This document shows, piece after piece, positions 1 through 11,720 of a stretch of 64,000 bases of DNA (positions within the stretch are counted from its first letter, which is position 1; every line of letters starts with the position of its first letter). Both the position numbers and the translations under genes were made by a program. The DNA lies in contig NW_026622930.1 of the NCBI RefSeq assembly GCF_023065955.2, positions 15,849,449 to 15,913,448 on the forward strand, in the 5' to 3' direction. Source of the stretch: Ursus arctos (lineage: Eukaryota > Chordata > Mammalia > Carnivora > Ursidae). The notes under the pieces were generated by a model. It made no database searches. It was not told where the DNA came from and saw only the letters and a list, made by a program, of their open reading frames with translations.

Positions 1-83
1 GCCAGACAACCAAAACTTGGAGCCATTATTTTACCTTATTTACTTCTAGATATTTCTAAGTATATATAGTTTCTCTCAGTAGT

Positions 84-225
84 TTTCAAAAATGTTGGTC
101 CCAGGACTACTTTAAACTCTTAAAAATTATCGAGTCTACCAAAAACTTTTTGTTTATGTAACATTCAGGTAGCGTTATTTATCATAGTAGAAATCAAAAC
201 CGAGAAATTTGGAAAATACAAGAAA
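84..225. repeat. old non-autonomous DNA transposon (MITE) fragment
   Basis: The stretch from the 'gttggtcccagga' words through 'cttaaaaattatcgag' and 'tttttgtttatgtaac' to 'gaaatcaaaaccgag' resembles a short DNA-transposon family common in mammals. The ends are too worn to name it or to find a TSD. Confidence 0.35.
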
Positions 226-655
226 ACACAAGCACATATTCTATTAGCCTTTGGAAAATTTGTCAATAGCCTCTGGAAAAGTCAGTTGTACACTCCTAAG
301 AGCATGAAAGTGAAAAGGCAAATAATGTCTAATATGATTATGCAAAGGCCTTTATCTTGTGGACTCCCTAAAAAGACGTTAGGGTCCCCAGCTATCCAAT
401 GACTTAGAGAAAATCTTGCACATCACATGTGAATCAGGCTATATATATAGGGATACTACTGGAAACTTTTTTTTTTTGCAGAAGGGAAAATTTGGGGGGA
501 AAAGAAACCTGAAATGTTCATCAATGTCAAAATGGATAAAAAATTTTGGTATCTTTCAAAGTAGAATTTATGCAGCACTTAAAATGCCCTCAGTGAATTT
601 TGAAGTTTCAAAAGTATAATATAAAAGTTAATCAAGTAAATTGTAGAAGGGTATT
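226..655. other. unassigned AT-rich sequence
   Basis: No recognisable repeat, RNA gene or splice-flanked exon. It contains one short chance ORF of 67 codons (416-619) with a homopolymer T run in the middle, which argues against coding. Confidence 0.5.
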
Positions 656-1102
656 CATGATGGGCTGAATGTTTGTGTCCCTCCCTCAAAATTCATATGT
701 TCAGATCCTAATCCCCAATGCAATATTAGGAATTGAGTCCTTTAGCTCGCGGGTGGAGCCCCCATGAAGATGGAGCCTTCATGAACGGGATTAGTGCCCT
801 TGTGAAAGAGACCCTAGATTGCTCTCAGGCCCCTTCCATCTTGTGAGGACATAGAAAGAAGATGACCACTCGAACCAGGAAGTGGACCCTTGGGCTCTCA
901 TCAGACACTAACTCTGTAAGTGTTTTGATTTCGGACTTCACACTCTCTAGAACTGTGAAAAATAAATTTCTATGTGGCAAAATGTTACATTCATTAAATA
1001 TAGGCAGTGGAGATGCAAATGTTATATTACATCACATCTAAAAAATAAAATAAATTTTATAAGCCATTCATTCTATGGCATTCTGTTATAGTGGATAAGC
1101 AG
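656..1102 (+). mobile_element. MLT1-type (MLT1A-like) ERVL-MaLR solo LTR, interrupted
   Basis: The order of words matches the MaLR LTR family: 'ctgaatgtttgtgtccc' near the start, then 'gggtggagcccccatgaa', 'gggattagtgccctt', 'catcttgtgaggacat', 'cagacactaac', and a poly-A signal in 'aaataaatttctat'. The 3' end reads 'ttctgttatag'. About 80 bases between roughly 976 and 1058 do not fit the LTR and separate the AATAAA region from the terminal part. No internal region or second LTR is visible, so it is a solo LTR. The family is placental-wide and long inactive. Confidence 0.8.
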
Positions 1103-1137
1103 GTATCTATAATATGTTGCCTCTTACATACAATTTT

Positions 1138-1326
1138 TTAAAAAGATTTTATTGATTTTTTTGAGAGAGAGAGAAAGAGTGAGCACAAGTGGGGGGGGGG
1201 GCAGAGAGAGAGGGAGAAGCAGACTCCCCGCTGAGAAGGGAGCTTACTTAGGGCTTGATCCCAGAACCGGGAGATCATGACCTGAGCTGAAGGCAGACAC
1301 TTAACGACTGAGCCACCCAGGCGCCC
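1138..1326 (-). mobile_element. CAN-SINE (tRNA-Lys-derived carnivoran SINE), full length
   Basis: Minus-strand copy. The tRNA-related head is at the high-coordinate end ('ctgagccacccaggcgcc') and the 'aaagattttatt' tail at the low end. It is flanked by a 17-base TSD, ctcttacatacaatttt at 1121-1137 and the same with one mismatch at 1327-1343, which fixes both edges. It holds a G10 run and GA-rich stretch. It is a non-coding retroposon mobilised in trans by L1. Confidence 0.95.
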
Positions 1327-1349
1327 CTCTTACCTACAATTTTAAAATC

Positions 1350-4282
1350 AGACCAAACAATACTGTATGTAGTGTGCATTTATCCATGTCCTTGTGCACA
1401 CATGTAGAATATAAACATATATGAAAGGGTATGTGTCAAATTAGGTTTGTGTTTATCAGGTCAGAGAGAAGAAACAATTAGGAAAGATAAAAATCAATAA
1501 AAGTTCATTTAAATTTAAGCGTAAAAATAAAATTTGATTTTAAGAATTTCAAGGGAGAACTAAAGCCCTGTGGATTTGCCAATAGGTGCTTTATATTTTT
1601 AGTCAAAAGTTTAAGAAAACAGCCTCATGGATTTTTTTTTTAGAATTTTATTGTGTCAGGCAAATGAATACTTGCTGAATCTATTTATAACATTAGAAGA
1701 GCGTTTTTCAATAGATACATCATTATTGTGAAAAATTAATCAGAAGTGTTTCCCAAAACTCATTTAAAGTTTTCATTCTGAGGGAATAAACTTGTAACTC
1801 CTCATTTTTCTTCTTTAAAAAATCCATAGGTGATTTGTGATGATTTTAGTGGGGATGAAGGCAACAGATCGGGTTTACCCTGTTCTGGATTTGATATTAA
1901 GAGCATTTATCTTAAAGGTAACCTTTTTGTCTGTTTACCCAATGAACTGCTCATCTGAGAAAAATCTGATTAGTTCTATCCAGAGTTAGATTCAATTTAG
2001 TGGGGACAACCTTTGCTTCTAACCGAAGAGGCAGAACTGTTTGGCTCTTTTTATAGGTATCTCCTTTCAATTGTTCCTTATAGGTTCAGGGGCAAATTTA
2101 ACCACTTTAATGCAGTTGATCTTAAAATTAATGGTGAGAGTGGCCAGGGCCTCTGCAGCAGAAGAAGTCATATCTTCTTATATAATATTTATGTCACCGC
2201 TCATCAGTGATTCTTGTCTGCCGGATGTTTGGACAAAGATGAATAATGGTAAAACCATTGCAATCCTGCAACAAAACATACAGATGACAGGAGAAATAAG
2301 CATGCATACAAGTCCTTTAAAATATGCTAAACAAGACTGGAGACAAATCAGGCAGATATGAAAAACTTTCTAAAGACTAGTGATTTTTTTCTCATGGGAA
2401 AAAACAGCCAAAGTCTCACTTCTGCATGAAAACCAATCTTTCTATTTGTCAGGAACATGGAGAGGAGTTGTAGGCATCTTTTAGACATTCGTTTTAGGAA
2501 CTCAGTTCCATCTTTGACAGACTAATTGCTTGTTCACTGAAAAGAAATCCCAACAACAGATAATGATCCCCGTTAGTTAAACAATCTCTCTTCTGGTAAT
2601 GTCATCTATGCTGGTGTTGGAAGGAGCTCCTGAAAAATGTTTTGCACTTAAAAGGCACTTTCTCTCTGATGGAAACATCGATTTGTCCCCCAAGTCCCCA
2701 TTAAAAAAATAGTAAAATAAATACATATTCAAAGACCTTTAAGGAGTGGCTGCATTTTTCCTATCTATGCAGCTCATCGGCTTCAGATCCTTAGCTGCTT
2801 TATGTATATTCTCCACGTTAACTGGGCATCATTAGACATCAGGCTACCAGTGCAGCCACAGAGATGGCGTTCTTGGCTTGTTTGATCCTGTTGGGGAATA
2901 TTTGCTTTCTGAAGCAAACACGCACACAGAACAGAAGTCAGCTTGTAGGGCACGGTCAGAGATCAAGGGTTAACAAGCCGCTTACGGGTCCTGATGCTTC
3001 CTTATGTGTAATGTAACAGAAATCGTGCTTTCTCTCTGTGTAAGGGTAGTCATAGCTTCAGTGATTAGTTGAAGTAAATAGGTTCTGTTTTGTGGTCAGA
3101 TTTCCTAGGGTCACATTTTAAGCGTCAGTCATCACATTGAAAACATCTAGAAAGAAAGCAACCGGGAAGGTGAAGAGTTCAGAATCCACGTACTCTTTGG
3201 ATCTCTTGAAGGATCTTGGCAAAGTTATGGTGGGGGAGAGGGGGATGGTAGACTAAGAGGAGGAAGGTTTGTTGGCTTCATATAACTGAGAAGTGATAAT
3301 GTACATGAAGAGATACCATCTGTGCTATTCCTGTTAGCAGAGCCAGCAGCAACAGATGAACATTCCGGAGAAGTAATCTTTACAGCAATGCAACGAAGAA
3401 CTTCCTTGCAATCTAAAGATGTAATTGTTGACTGAATATAAACTCAGTGCTCCTCATTTTATTTATGAAGCTAGAACAAGATGCCTCCGTGCTTTGGAAG
3501 ATTGAACTTTTTACATTCATTTTTGAGTTTTGACATTTGATTTCTCTTCCTTGTGTCAGATCTGGAGTCAGGCACTGTGAAGCAGTCTTTGATCTAAGCT
3601 CTGTAACAGTTCCCTTAAAGAAGGGAAGTTTTGTGAATTGTAAAGAAATATCTAGACTTTCTCAGAGATCCAGTGGAAACAATGAAATCACGCTGATCTA
3701 AATTGAATTCTTTACCTAAATGAGAAAGACTGGCTATTCCTGGCTGCCACATTAGTATTGAGATGTGATACTAAGTAACAACAATTTCAGCCAATTTCAG
3801 GACCTTGTTGGCTATGTACATATACAGGAGGAAAAACGGGACAAGGATACCTAAAGAGGCTTCTGTGGAAGGTGATGCTTTATTATGACTTGGATAATTG
3901 TTTTAGGAATAAAACCTCCATTATACTTGTTGGGTTTTCATTTCATAATAAATATCATTGGCCACTTTTTCTTTCATTAGTTCATACAGTTTATAATTCA
4001 CCAAACAAGCGCACATCAGTGGTAATGTTGTTGGCACAGTGGATAACATAATTGAAAAAGTATCTTCTTTCATAAAGAATCTTATAATGTGTGTTGGGAG
4101 TAACAGGTAATAAATAAGTAAAAACATAAGATATAGGGTAGTTTCTGACATAAGAGGTGCTATGAAGAAAAGGCAATAAAATAATAAAACAAGTCATGTA
4201 ATAATCTGTGTTTGCTGATGTGGACTGAGAGGGGATTCTAACCCTGGGAAGGTGTATTTAGAGTTTTCTAGGTAAAACCAAT

Positions 4283-4285
<3 letters not shown>
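1350..4285. other. unassigned, mostly unique-looking sequence
   Basis: Nearly 3 kb with no repeat that I can name. ORFs are short (longest 106 codons at 2041-2361) and overlap in several frames without splice context. It holds only ordinary A- and T-runs. It could be intergenic or intronic unique DNA. Confidence 0.45.

Positions 4286-4313
<28 letters not shown>
4286..4313. repeat. (TG)14 microsatellite
   Basis: Uninterrupted alternating GT over 28 bases, directly upstream of an old L1 3' end. On the minus strand it is read as a Thr-His tract in a chance ORF. Confidence 0.98.
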
Positions 4314-4317
4314 ATTA

Positions 4318-5036
4318 CAATGAACAACCACTCTACTTGCCACCTGCGTAGCCTTTGGAATGGCTGAAATTAAAGACAAGCAACATTAAGTTTTTATAGA
4401 GGCTGTGGAGCAACCGGAATTCTCACAAGTTGCTGGTGAGGTGTGACCACCTTAGAAAAAATTTTGGCAGTTGCTTACAGAGTCAAATACACAGTCACCA
4501 GATGATCTAGCATTTCTAGTCTTAGATATTTACCCCGAAGAAAAAAAAATACACCATACTTAGGCTTGAAACTAGATTTTCACTGTCGCCTTAGGCAAAC
4601 TAGCGCAAAACTGGAAACAACCTAATACTCATCAATGGGAGAATGAATATACAAATTGCTACTTATTTACACAATGGAATTTTACTGAACAATAAGAAGG
4701 CATCAGCTTTCATTACATGTAAAACATGAGTGACTGTTATAAACATTATATCAAGTGAAAGAAATCTGTACATTGATATAAAAGAGTATATACTGTATGT
4801 GTTTTTCTTTTTTAATATGTGCTCAAGAGCCAGCAAATGAATCTATATTGAGAATTACCAGAAGAGCCGTAGTCTACTGATGGGGTTGAAAATGGACTAG
4901 TAGGGGTCCTGAAAGGTAGAATAACAATAGTTGCTATCTTGATTAGGATGAGTTTAAACATTTATGGGAAACCTTCAAATTGTACACTGAAATTTGCTCA
5001 TTTCTACCGCAGGTAAATTTGACCTCAATTTTAAAG
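4318..5036 (+). mobile_element. old L1 (L1M class) 3' end fragment
   Basis: The segment has L1M landmarks in order: 'aactggaaacaacctaat', 'acacaatggaattttact', 'atatcaagtgaaagaa', and near the end 'aaattgtacactgaaat' followed by 'tttgacctcaatttta'. ORF2 C-terminus is not readable because of many stops. It is 5' truncated and highly diverged, so older than the CAN-SINEs. Confidence 0.7.
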
Positions 5037-5079
5037 GTCCATGTGTAGATGTGAATGAAAGCTAGAAGAGTAGAAGTCC

Positions 5080-5480
5080 AGTTCAGCAGTGTTGACAAGA
5101 GATGATGGTAGTTTGGAGGGGGATGTTAGGAAGGGCTCTGGGGAGCAGATCGGCCAGGGATGAAGTTTGCAGGTGGAACAGGCAGGAATTGCCGATGGCT
5201 TTGGTTACCGGGGGTAAGAAATAAAAAGCATTCAGTGGTGCTTCTGTGATTTTGGTAAAGGCAACTAGGTGGTGGCATGAATCTTTCTGCCGACTGTTGA
5301 GACTAGAAAAGCCGCAATGTTGTAGAGCGGGTTTGCATGGAAAGCATGTAAGGTATGCAGAGCTCTGCTTTGGCCACATTCAGTTTGCAGGAGTTTTGGA
5401 TGTGCAAGCAGAGAGAGCCGGCAGGTGTTGGTCTTCGATAAAGGGCTCAGTGCTGAATGTATGCATTTGGAGTCATTAGC
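5080..5480 (-). mobile_element. probable L2 LINE fragment
   Basis: The minus strand resembles part of an old L2 ORF2. The block 'ggccacattcagtttgcag' to 'catttggagtcattagcac' corresponds to the segment near the reverse-transcriptase box. No intact reading frame survives. The call rests on resemblance only. Confidence 0.5.
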
Positions 5481-5885
5481 ACTGAAATTATATTTAAGGT
5501 CACGGAACTTTACATAGAGAGTTCTCAGGTATGTGTCCTAAAGCCGTACAGCTACAGGGTTATTTCCTCTGTACAGCCGGACTGGCATTCTCTGGAGGAG
5601 AGATCGTGTTTTCACTCTCCTAACTTTTTTTTTTTTCTACAGAGTATCTTACAAAGAAAAAGTCCTCACTAAATGTTAAAGTACTGACGAGTAAATGAGT
5701 ACATTGAAAAATGGGTTTTTTTCCCTTGAATTAGGGAAAAAAGACATCAAAAGCAAAATGATGAACTGGTAAAGCAGCAAGCAAAAAATGAATCTGAGTG
5801 AGCAAAATATTTGCCAATGTTTTCAGATGATCTATGAGAATAAAATGTCTACTAGTTTTATTGTAATATATAAAAGGCTATGGTG

Positions 5886-6062
5886 ATTGTGATGGTTTGG
5901 GTTCTGGCCATGCCATTGGAAAAGTATGACTTTGAGCAAATAGCTTAATGACATAGCTTTCTCCTCTTTAAAATTGGGCGATAATCATATGCATAATGTA
6001 GGATAATTGTGCAGATCAAAGGAAATGCATAGTATAAAGCCCTTGATAAGTGGTCATGAGAA
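5886..6062 (+). repeat. MIR SINE fragment
   Basis: Core and 3' words of MIR are visible: a 'ctttgagcaaatagctta' block, 'ctcctctttaaaattggg', and a trailing 'agtataaagcccttgataa'. It is a mammal-wide, long dead SINE. Confidence 0.6.
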
Positions 6063-6939
6063 ATGAAACTGAAATGAAAATGCTGGTCATTATCAATATA
6101 TTTCTTTTATTATTTATTATCACAATGGAATAACCAATGTCACATTTCTACAAGACGTTACTTTCACAGCAATCTTGTTAAAGCATTAGCCTGAAAATGA
6201 TGACCAGGGCTCCTTGAATTTTAATTTATACTATCAGATGGAAAAGTCCAGAAAGTATGCATCTTAAATGGAAGAATTTAGCATAACTTATGAGAACCTA
6301 ATGAGCAGCTGCTTCCAAAAGGTAGTCCTTCCGTAAAACTCTACCAACACATTACGTAGAGGGTTATGTACCTGTCAAACTGGCCTCGGCTTGTGCGTGC
6401 CAAGCACAAGCAGGTTGCATTCTCCTTGCAGTGGGTCATAACGGGATTTCACTTGACCTGATCCTTAGCTGAAAGCACAAAGGTAGCAGGCCCTATGTCC
6501 GGAGAATGGCATCAGCCCCCGTGGTCTGTTTCCACCAAAGTGGAAGACGGATGGAGCCGGAAAGCTGCCGTGCCTGACTGCACTGAGGAGCGGTCAGCAA
6601 AGGCAGGCTCAGCCAGAACTCTGGGCATGCATCCGTGATCCCGTACTGAGTCACTTCCCCCGGCCCAGGTGGTAGACAGCTCCGGGTTTGTACAGCTGGA
6701 TCAGATCACACAGGCATGGGAGCAGCACAAGGATGGAGAGTATCATGGGATGTATCATGAACATAGATGCCAAAGCAGCTGCTGCTGGCTGGTGCGACAA
6801 CCCCATTGCACAACTGGGGGACTCCAGGAAACACAATTATTGGTGACAGGACCCCCAGAGCTTGTACAATCCTTACCAAAGCTCTTTCAGTTACACACAG
6901 TGGGGCCAAGTAGAAATGCACTGAGTCCATGTTAATAGA
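6063..6939. other. unassigned, with a GC-richer block at 6380-6930
   Basis: No repeat family recognised. The second half is richer in G, C and CpG than its surroundings and has three overlapping short ORFs on both strands (up to 88 codons, 6669-6935). None has a convincing splice or Kozak context, so I do not call a gene. Confidence 0.4.
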
Positions 6940-7125
6940 TCTGAATTTGAATTCTTCCTCTAAACTTATTATTCTTGTGACCTTGTGCGACGCCCTCGCT
7001 CTCCTTGTCCTGTTTGGTTTTTCATTGTAAAATGAGAGGACATTATTACTTATTTGTTAGAAATAATTTGAATTTATGTGATCCAAATTATAGAATATGT
7101 GTCATGCAGTCTGGCACACATGAAG
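6940..7125 (+). repeat. MIR SINE fragment
   Basis: Words fit a diverged MIR: 'ttcttgtgaccttgtgcga', 'ttcattgtaaaatgagagga', and 'cagtctggcacac' at the end. Confidence 0.55.
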
Positions 7126-7177
7126 TCTCCAGCACCAGTTAACTCTGCTCTGCTTACCCTTGCTCTGGTCTAAGCCA

Positions 7178-7468
7178 ACACCGCCTGATAGAAATCTAAC
7201 ATAAACTACACATATAATTTTAAATTTTCTCATAGCCACATTAAAAAAGTAAAAAGAAACAAAAAAATAATCTTAAAAATGTGTCTTAACACAGAAACCT
7301 ACATTATCATTGAATAGGTAATGAGTATACAATTAATGAAATATTTTCCATTTTTGTATATATTTAAATTAATTACAATGAAGTAAAATTAAAAATTCAG
7401 TTCCTCAGCCTAATCACCACGTTTTAAGTGTTCAGCAGTCACATGTGGCTGTGGTATCGGACAGTGAG
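7178..7468. repeat. hAT-like MITE
   Basis: Both ends resemble one inverted terminal repeat type: 'cgcctgatagaaat' at the left, 'ggtatcggacagtg' at the right. The inside holds 'cacatataattttaaatttt', 'agccacattaaaaaagta' and 'gcagtcacatgtggct', as in short non-autonomous hAT-Charlie elements. The exact family name is uncertain. Confidence 0.5.
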
Positions 7469-7489
7469 GGTCCAGAGGAGTGTCAGTTG

Positions 7490-8170
7490 TGAGGAAGCAA
7501 TGGATAGATGTGGACAGAATAAAGTTAGATTGGCTATGACTCACTAGCCAAATGAGAAAATGAGGTGATTGTATCAAAAATGGTGTTGAATCTGGTATCT
7601 GGAGTATTGGGTTATCATTTTGTAGAAATAGAGAAGCAGGTGTAATTTAGGGGGGTGGATGGGTTGGAGATAAGAAAAGTCAGGTGTGTACATGCTGGCT
7701 TTGAGACGTTATCAAAAGACCTCCATAGAGAATATCCAAGAAGTAGATGGACTTGTCCGCAGGAAGCTTGGGCATTCTTTTAAGCACAGGTGTGAATGTC
7801 AAAGATATGGATGAGCTCTCCAAGAGGGAAGGGTTATGGAGAGGAAAATGTAGTGGGAATGGAGGGCCTCTGGTTTGCCAGCATTTAGATCGTGAAAGGA
7901 AAAGGAGCCAAGCCTAAAGGAATACAGGAAGAAGACAGAAAAGTAGGAGAAGCGAGGGAATGCAATGTCACAGAACCTAAGAGTGAAGTGACTTTCCGAG
8001 AAGCAGAAATGGTGTGAAATGGTGTGTCTGCAGAAGGAGACGGGGGAGCAGAAGGAGAAACAGCTCACCACTGGCAGCCACTGCCTCCCTCCTAGCTGCA
8101 CCTGCTATTCCTACCCCTGCCCCGCCCCCCGCTCCATGTCACACCGCAGCATCATCTCAGTCCGCATCTC
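7490..8170 (-). repeat. possible L2-derived sequence
   Basis: The purine-rich plus strand, with 'ctggctttgagacgtt' and 'agagaatatccaagaag', has the feel of reversed L2 ORF2. Divergence is high and no clear landmark closes the case. The longest minus-strand frame (100 codons) has no support as a gene. Confidence 0.3.
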
Positions 8171-8184
8171 TTTGGCCTCAGTAG

Positions 8185-8400
8185 TCCCATTCATCCATTC
8201 ATCAAGAAGAACAGCCTCGTCATTTTTCCTCCTGCTTGTGTTGCACATAATTTTGGTGATTTGGTGGTTTCATTTGACTTGTTCATCTATTAAATTTGTG
8301 CTTATTCAGCTCCTACTTCCTGGTGCAGCCCTGGGGTATAGAAATGTACAAGGTCCCTCCTTCTCTAAGAGTTTACCATTGTTTTACAGGAGGCTGCCTT
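8185..8400 (-). repeat. L2 LINE 3' end remnant
   Basis: It starts with reversed L2 tail words ('attcatccattcatcaag') and later shows 'gcttattcagctcctac' and 'ggtatagaaatgtacaagg', the order expected for a reversed L2 3' end. Confidence 0.5.
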
Positions 8401-8595
8401 AGGCAAAACTGCCTGAACTCCAAATCGGTGTTTGGAAAGGAAGCAACTTTGCTTTCCCTACCCCGGAAGGGTCTCTTCTGTTTGGGAAGTTGCCTGGGGG
8501 AGTAGGAGGTACTCTGTGTTTCTCTGAGGCGTTCTAACCCCAGCATGCCTGCTGTTACACTCAACACATTCAGGCTTATGGTTTACGTATGCTAA

Positions 8596-8790
8596 TTTTT
8601 TAAAAAGATTTTATTTATTTGACAGAGAGAGACAGCCAGCGAGAGAGGGAACACAAGCAGGCAGAGTGGGAGAGGAAGAGGCAGGCTCCCAGCGGCGCAG
8701 GGAGCCTGATGCGGGGCTCGATCCCAGGACCCTGGGATCAGGCCCTGAGCTGAAGGCAGACGCTTAACGACTGAGCCACCCAGGCGCCCC
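8596..8790 (-). mobile_element. CAN-SINE, full length
   Basis: Minus-strand copy with the 'gacagccagcgagagaggga' block typical of arctoid copies and 'acgactgagccacccagg' at the tRNA end. The flanks share gtatgctaa at 8587-8595 and again at 8794-8802, as a short imperfect TSD. It is little diverged. Confidence 0.95.
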
Positions 8791-9234
8791 TGTGTATGCT
8801 AACTGATACTGGCTTTTAAGCTTAGTAATGATGTTTCCTTTCAATACAATATTTTAAGATAAATATATTTTAATTTAAAAATGTGAATTGATTTTAAAAA
8901 ATCAGGTAATATCTTGGGCAACTTATGATAATGACCAAAAGCATAAATGTTTAAAATTTGTAAAGCCCTGGATTAGAGAAGGTGAGAATACGTATCATCA
9001 GTATCAGTGAGTTTGCCTGGTATAGACTCTTAAATTCGCCAGACATACACAGATAGAGGATACACTTAAATGATGCAGGCCTATTTTTTTTACAGTCTGG
9101 AAAGCAACGTCCACATAACTGTGAAGTGCCTGGAATTTTACCCTACTTGCAAGCAAACACGTTAGCCTCCCACAGTTTCGTGATTGTATGGAAGACAGTT
9201 GATTACTCAACAAGTCAGAGCACGAGTATTTTTT

Positions 9235-9442
9235 TTTTAAGATTTATTTATTTATTTGAGAGAGACAAAGAGAGAAAGAGCAAGCAGAGGGAGAAGCAAA
9301 GGGAGAGAGAAAGAATCTCAAGCAGACTCCCTCCCTACTGAACGTGGAGCCAACCCAGGGCTCGATCTCACAACCCTGAGATCACAACCTGAACCAGAAC
9401 CAAGAGTCTGTCGTTTAACTGACTGCACCACCCAGGCGCCCC
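9235..9442 (-). mobile_element. CAN-SINE, older subfamily
   Basis: Minus-strand copy. The middle reads 'tgaacgtggagccaaccc' and 'ctcacaaccctgagatca', which is the older CAN-SINE form. An imperfect TSD with 'agagcacgagtattttt' on the left and 'agaccatgaatattttt' on the right frames it. It lies only 445 bases from the previous SINE, in the same orientation. Confidence 0.9.
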
Positions 9443-9459
9443 AGACCATGAATATTTTT

Positions 9460-10680
9460 GTATTAGTCTCTCAGGCCCCATTCCCACCGGGTGACATGAA
9501 GAGGAAGCACATGATACCTGCACATGCAGTGGGTTGCCTTTCAGGAAAGGAGCCTTTGGTGTAGGGACACTTAATCTTTTGTCATGGACAGACAGCATGC
9601 TTCCCTGTGTGCTTGAGTGATAAATTATCTTCATTATACTGGATTTAAGCAGGTTTATTATGTGTTCACGGGGAGACACCCTCTCTGTCCTCACTAAACA
9701 AATCTTCATGGAGAGCGAGCACGGAACAAAGGGCAGTGGGCACCTTGCTTCACAGGACGCACAACCATGTGACAGCTGCATGGAGAATTGTCTCCCAACA
9801 ACTAGCCTTAACACATGATGAGAAAAACCCAATAAGAAGTCATTTTGTTTATTGTTATGTGGCATGTCGTAAATTGTTAACACATTAGTTCACAAGCTGA
9901 AAGCAGTTTAACAGCTTTTTCTTTTCGGGCAGGGACTAATATTTATAGAAACCGGCTATTAATTAGACATGAACTATTGCATTGAAATGAGTATAACTTG
10001 AACAACCAGAGATCTCTGAATCACATGCACCCACAGCCATGCACGAAGTAATGCAACTCATTTGAGAGAAGACTTGCCTATTTCGTGACATTCCCTTGGA
10101 AAAAGCACGGATCATAAATATGATGGGTTTCTGAGTAAAATACTACAATATAATATGGCATTTTAGGGATCTATTATATGTTATAATAACACTTATTATG
10201 TGCTGGCAGAGGGGTGAGTTTTGCAATTATGCTCAAATTTTACGATGTAAGGAAATCTTCAGCTAAGCACAGTATCAAATTACCTCCAGTAGGTTTTTTT
10301 TTTCTTTAAACACATGTTACATATGCCACATGTGTCTGCAAAGGCTGTTTCTCTTTGATCAATTGCAAAACCTCAGAATTTTTTTATTGATAAATTTCAT
10401 ATTGTTGACGATGTTTATTATAAGCTAGAATCGTCTTTCGTGATACAAAATTCATTAAAGTCTGCATTTTCAGGCAAAGTTGAATCTATTTTTTAAAACA
10501 GAAATCATTGGGAAGACAAAATGCAGAGTGACTAATTTGAAAGAAATGCAATGACTATCATACCTTGTATGAGTTTACTTTCTCCAAAATTCAACAGAGT
10601 CTTTAGAGGCTAGTTTTGGGGAAAACTATTTGTTTATCAAAACCCAGTATGGTTGATGTATTGAACCAAGACTGTGGCTG
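9460..10680. other. unassigned AT-rich unique-looking sequence
   Basis: No repeat recognised. Part of the 171-codon minus ORF (9368-9883) runs out of the neighbouring SINE and is a chance frame. Near 9955-9970 there is a homeodomain-type 'attaattag' word, the only notable motif. Confidence 0.45.
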
Positions 10681-10682
10681 AT

Positions 10683-10850
10683 TGTGAATGGGTATAAGTT
10701 CTTTTTCAAGATAATTCTCCTGTACAACTACAAGAATGAACAATACCACCAGAGTGGCCATTCATAATGGATTATGACATTATAATAGCTTGTGAATGGA
10801 TATAAGTTCTTTTTCAAGATAGTTCTCTTCTACCACTAAGAATGGACAAT
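10683..10850 (+). repeat. imperfect tandem duplication, period 108
   Basis: A segment of about 60 bases starting 'tgtgaatgggtataagtt' at 10683 recurs at 10791 as 'tgtgaatggatataagtt', both followed by 'ctttttcaagata' and ending with 'gaatgaacaata' or 'gaatggacaata'. The copies differ by several substitutions, so the duplication is not recent. Confidence 0.75.
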
Positions 10851-11059
10851 AATTCAACATTGGAGAAATGGAATTATCCTCTAATATGAGAGTATGAATC
10901 CTAGCAGACTTCAGCTCATCAGAGACGATACACTTTTAGAATTTAAATCTTGTATTTTTAAACTTAAAAAAAAAATGACCTTCCCTCTAATTTTACATAA
11001 ATATTTAATTGGCATCATATATACATTCTGCTAAGTTTTGATGCAATCTTTAAACATTT

Positions 11060-11118
11060 TCTACTGAAACTAATAATACACTAAATGTTAACTAACTGAA
11101 TTTAAATAAAAACTGGAA
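11060..11118 (+). repeat. possible L1 3' terminus remnant
   Basis: The words 'aatgttaactaactgaatt' then 'taaataaaaactgg' match the kind of 3' terminus found in many L1s. It is too short for a family call. Confidence 0.35.
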
Positions 11119-11149
11119 ACATAAAATAAAATTCTCTCTTGAATTACTA

Positions 11150-11720
11150 GGTTTACCGTTTTCCTCTACTGCTCCTTTAGCCACATTATACTTCTATCAC
11201 GTAACTCTCCTGAATATCTCCTTGTACATTTTTCTCAGGCTCTGATAAGAACATGAAACATACACATGAAGATCAGATCATTATTTTACAAAAAATCCCA
11301 TACAAAAAATTTATTACTATTTTTTGCCTTTCTTACTTATTTTTTCAGAAATCCCTTCAATTATACATGCATATTTCTAATTATTTGCTTTTAATGAAAA
11401 TATGAAAATATTCTCTGCTATGAACAGACCATAATTTATTGATGCATTCCCCTAGTAAAGAGTATGTATTTTGTTTCCAGATTTTTTGGTCACTGTCAAC
11501 AAACTTCCTTGTATATATATACATAAGTACTGGTACTTTTATTTCTATGAATAGATTTCTAGGGGAAGTATATTTACATTAAAAACATTTAATAATTGCT
11601 GCTAGGTTGCTTTCCGAAAAAGTAACATTTCCTACAGCAATAAACATCGATAACATCTTCTCTTTCCTCTTACCAACTATAGATTTTTTGATTTTTATAA
11701 AGTTAAGTATTATAGCAAGG
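11150..11720 (-). mobile_element. old L1M fragment
   Basis: The plus strand shows reversed ORF2-end words: 'ttgtttccagattttttgg', 'atgaatagatttctagggg', 'ttgctgctaggttgctttcc' and 'aacatttcctacagcaat'. These mark the segment just after the end of L1 ORF2 in L1M elements. Both overlapping ORFs (66 and 82 codons) are chance frames. Confidence 0.6.

Noticed and set aside
9368..9883. 171-codon minus-strand ORF
   Set aside because: Its C-terminal part is read from a CAN-SINE; the remainder has no family resemblance.
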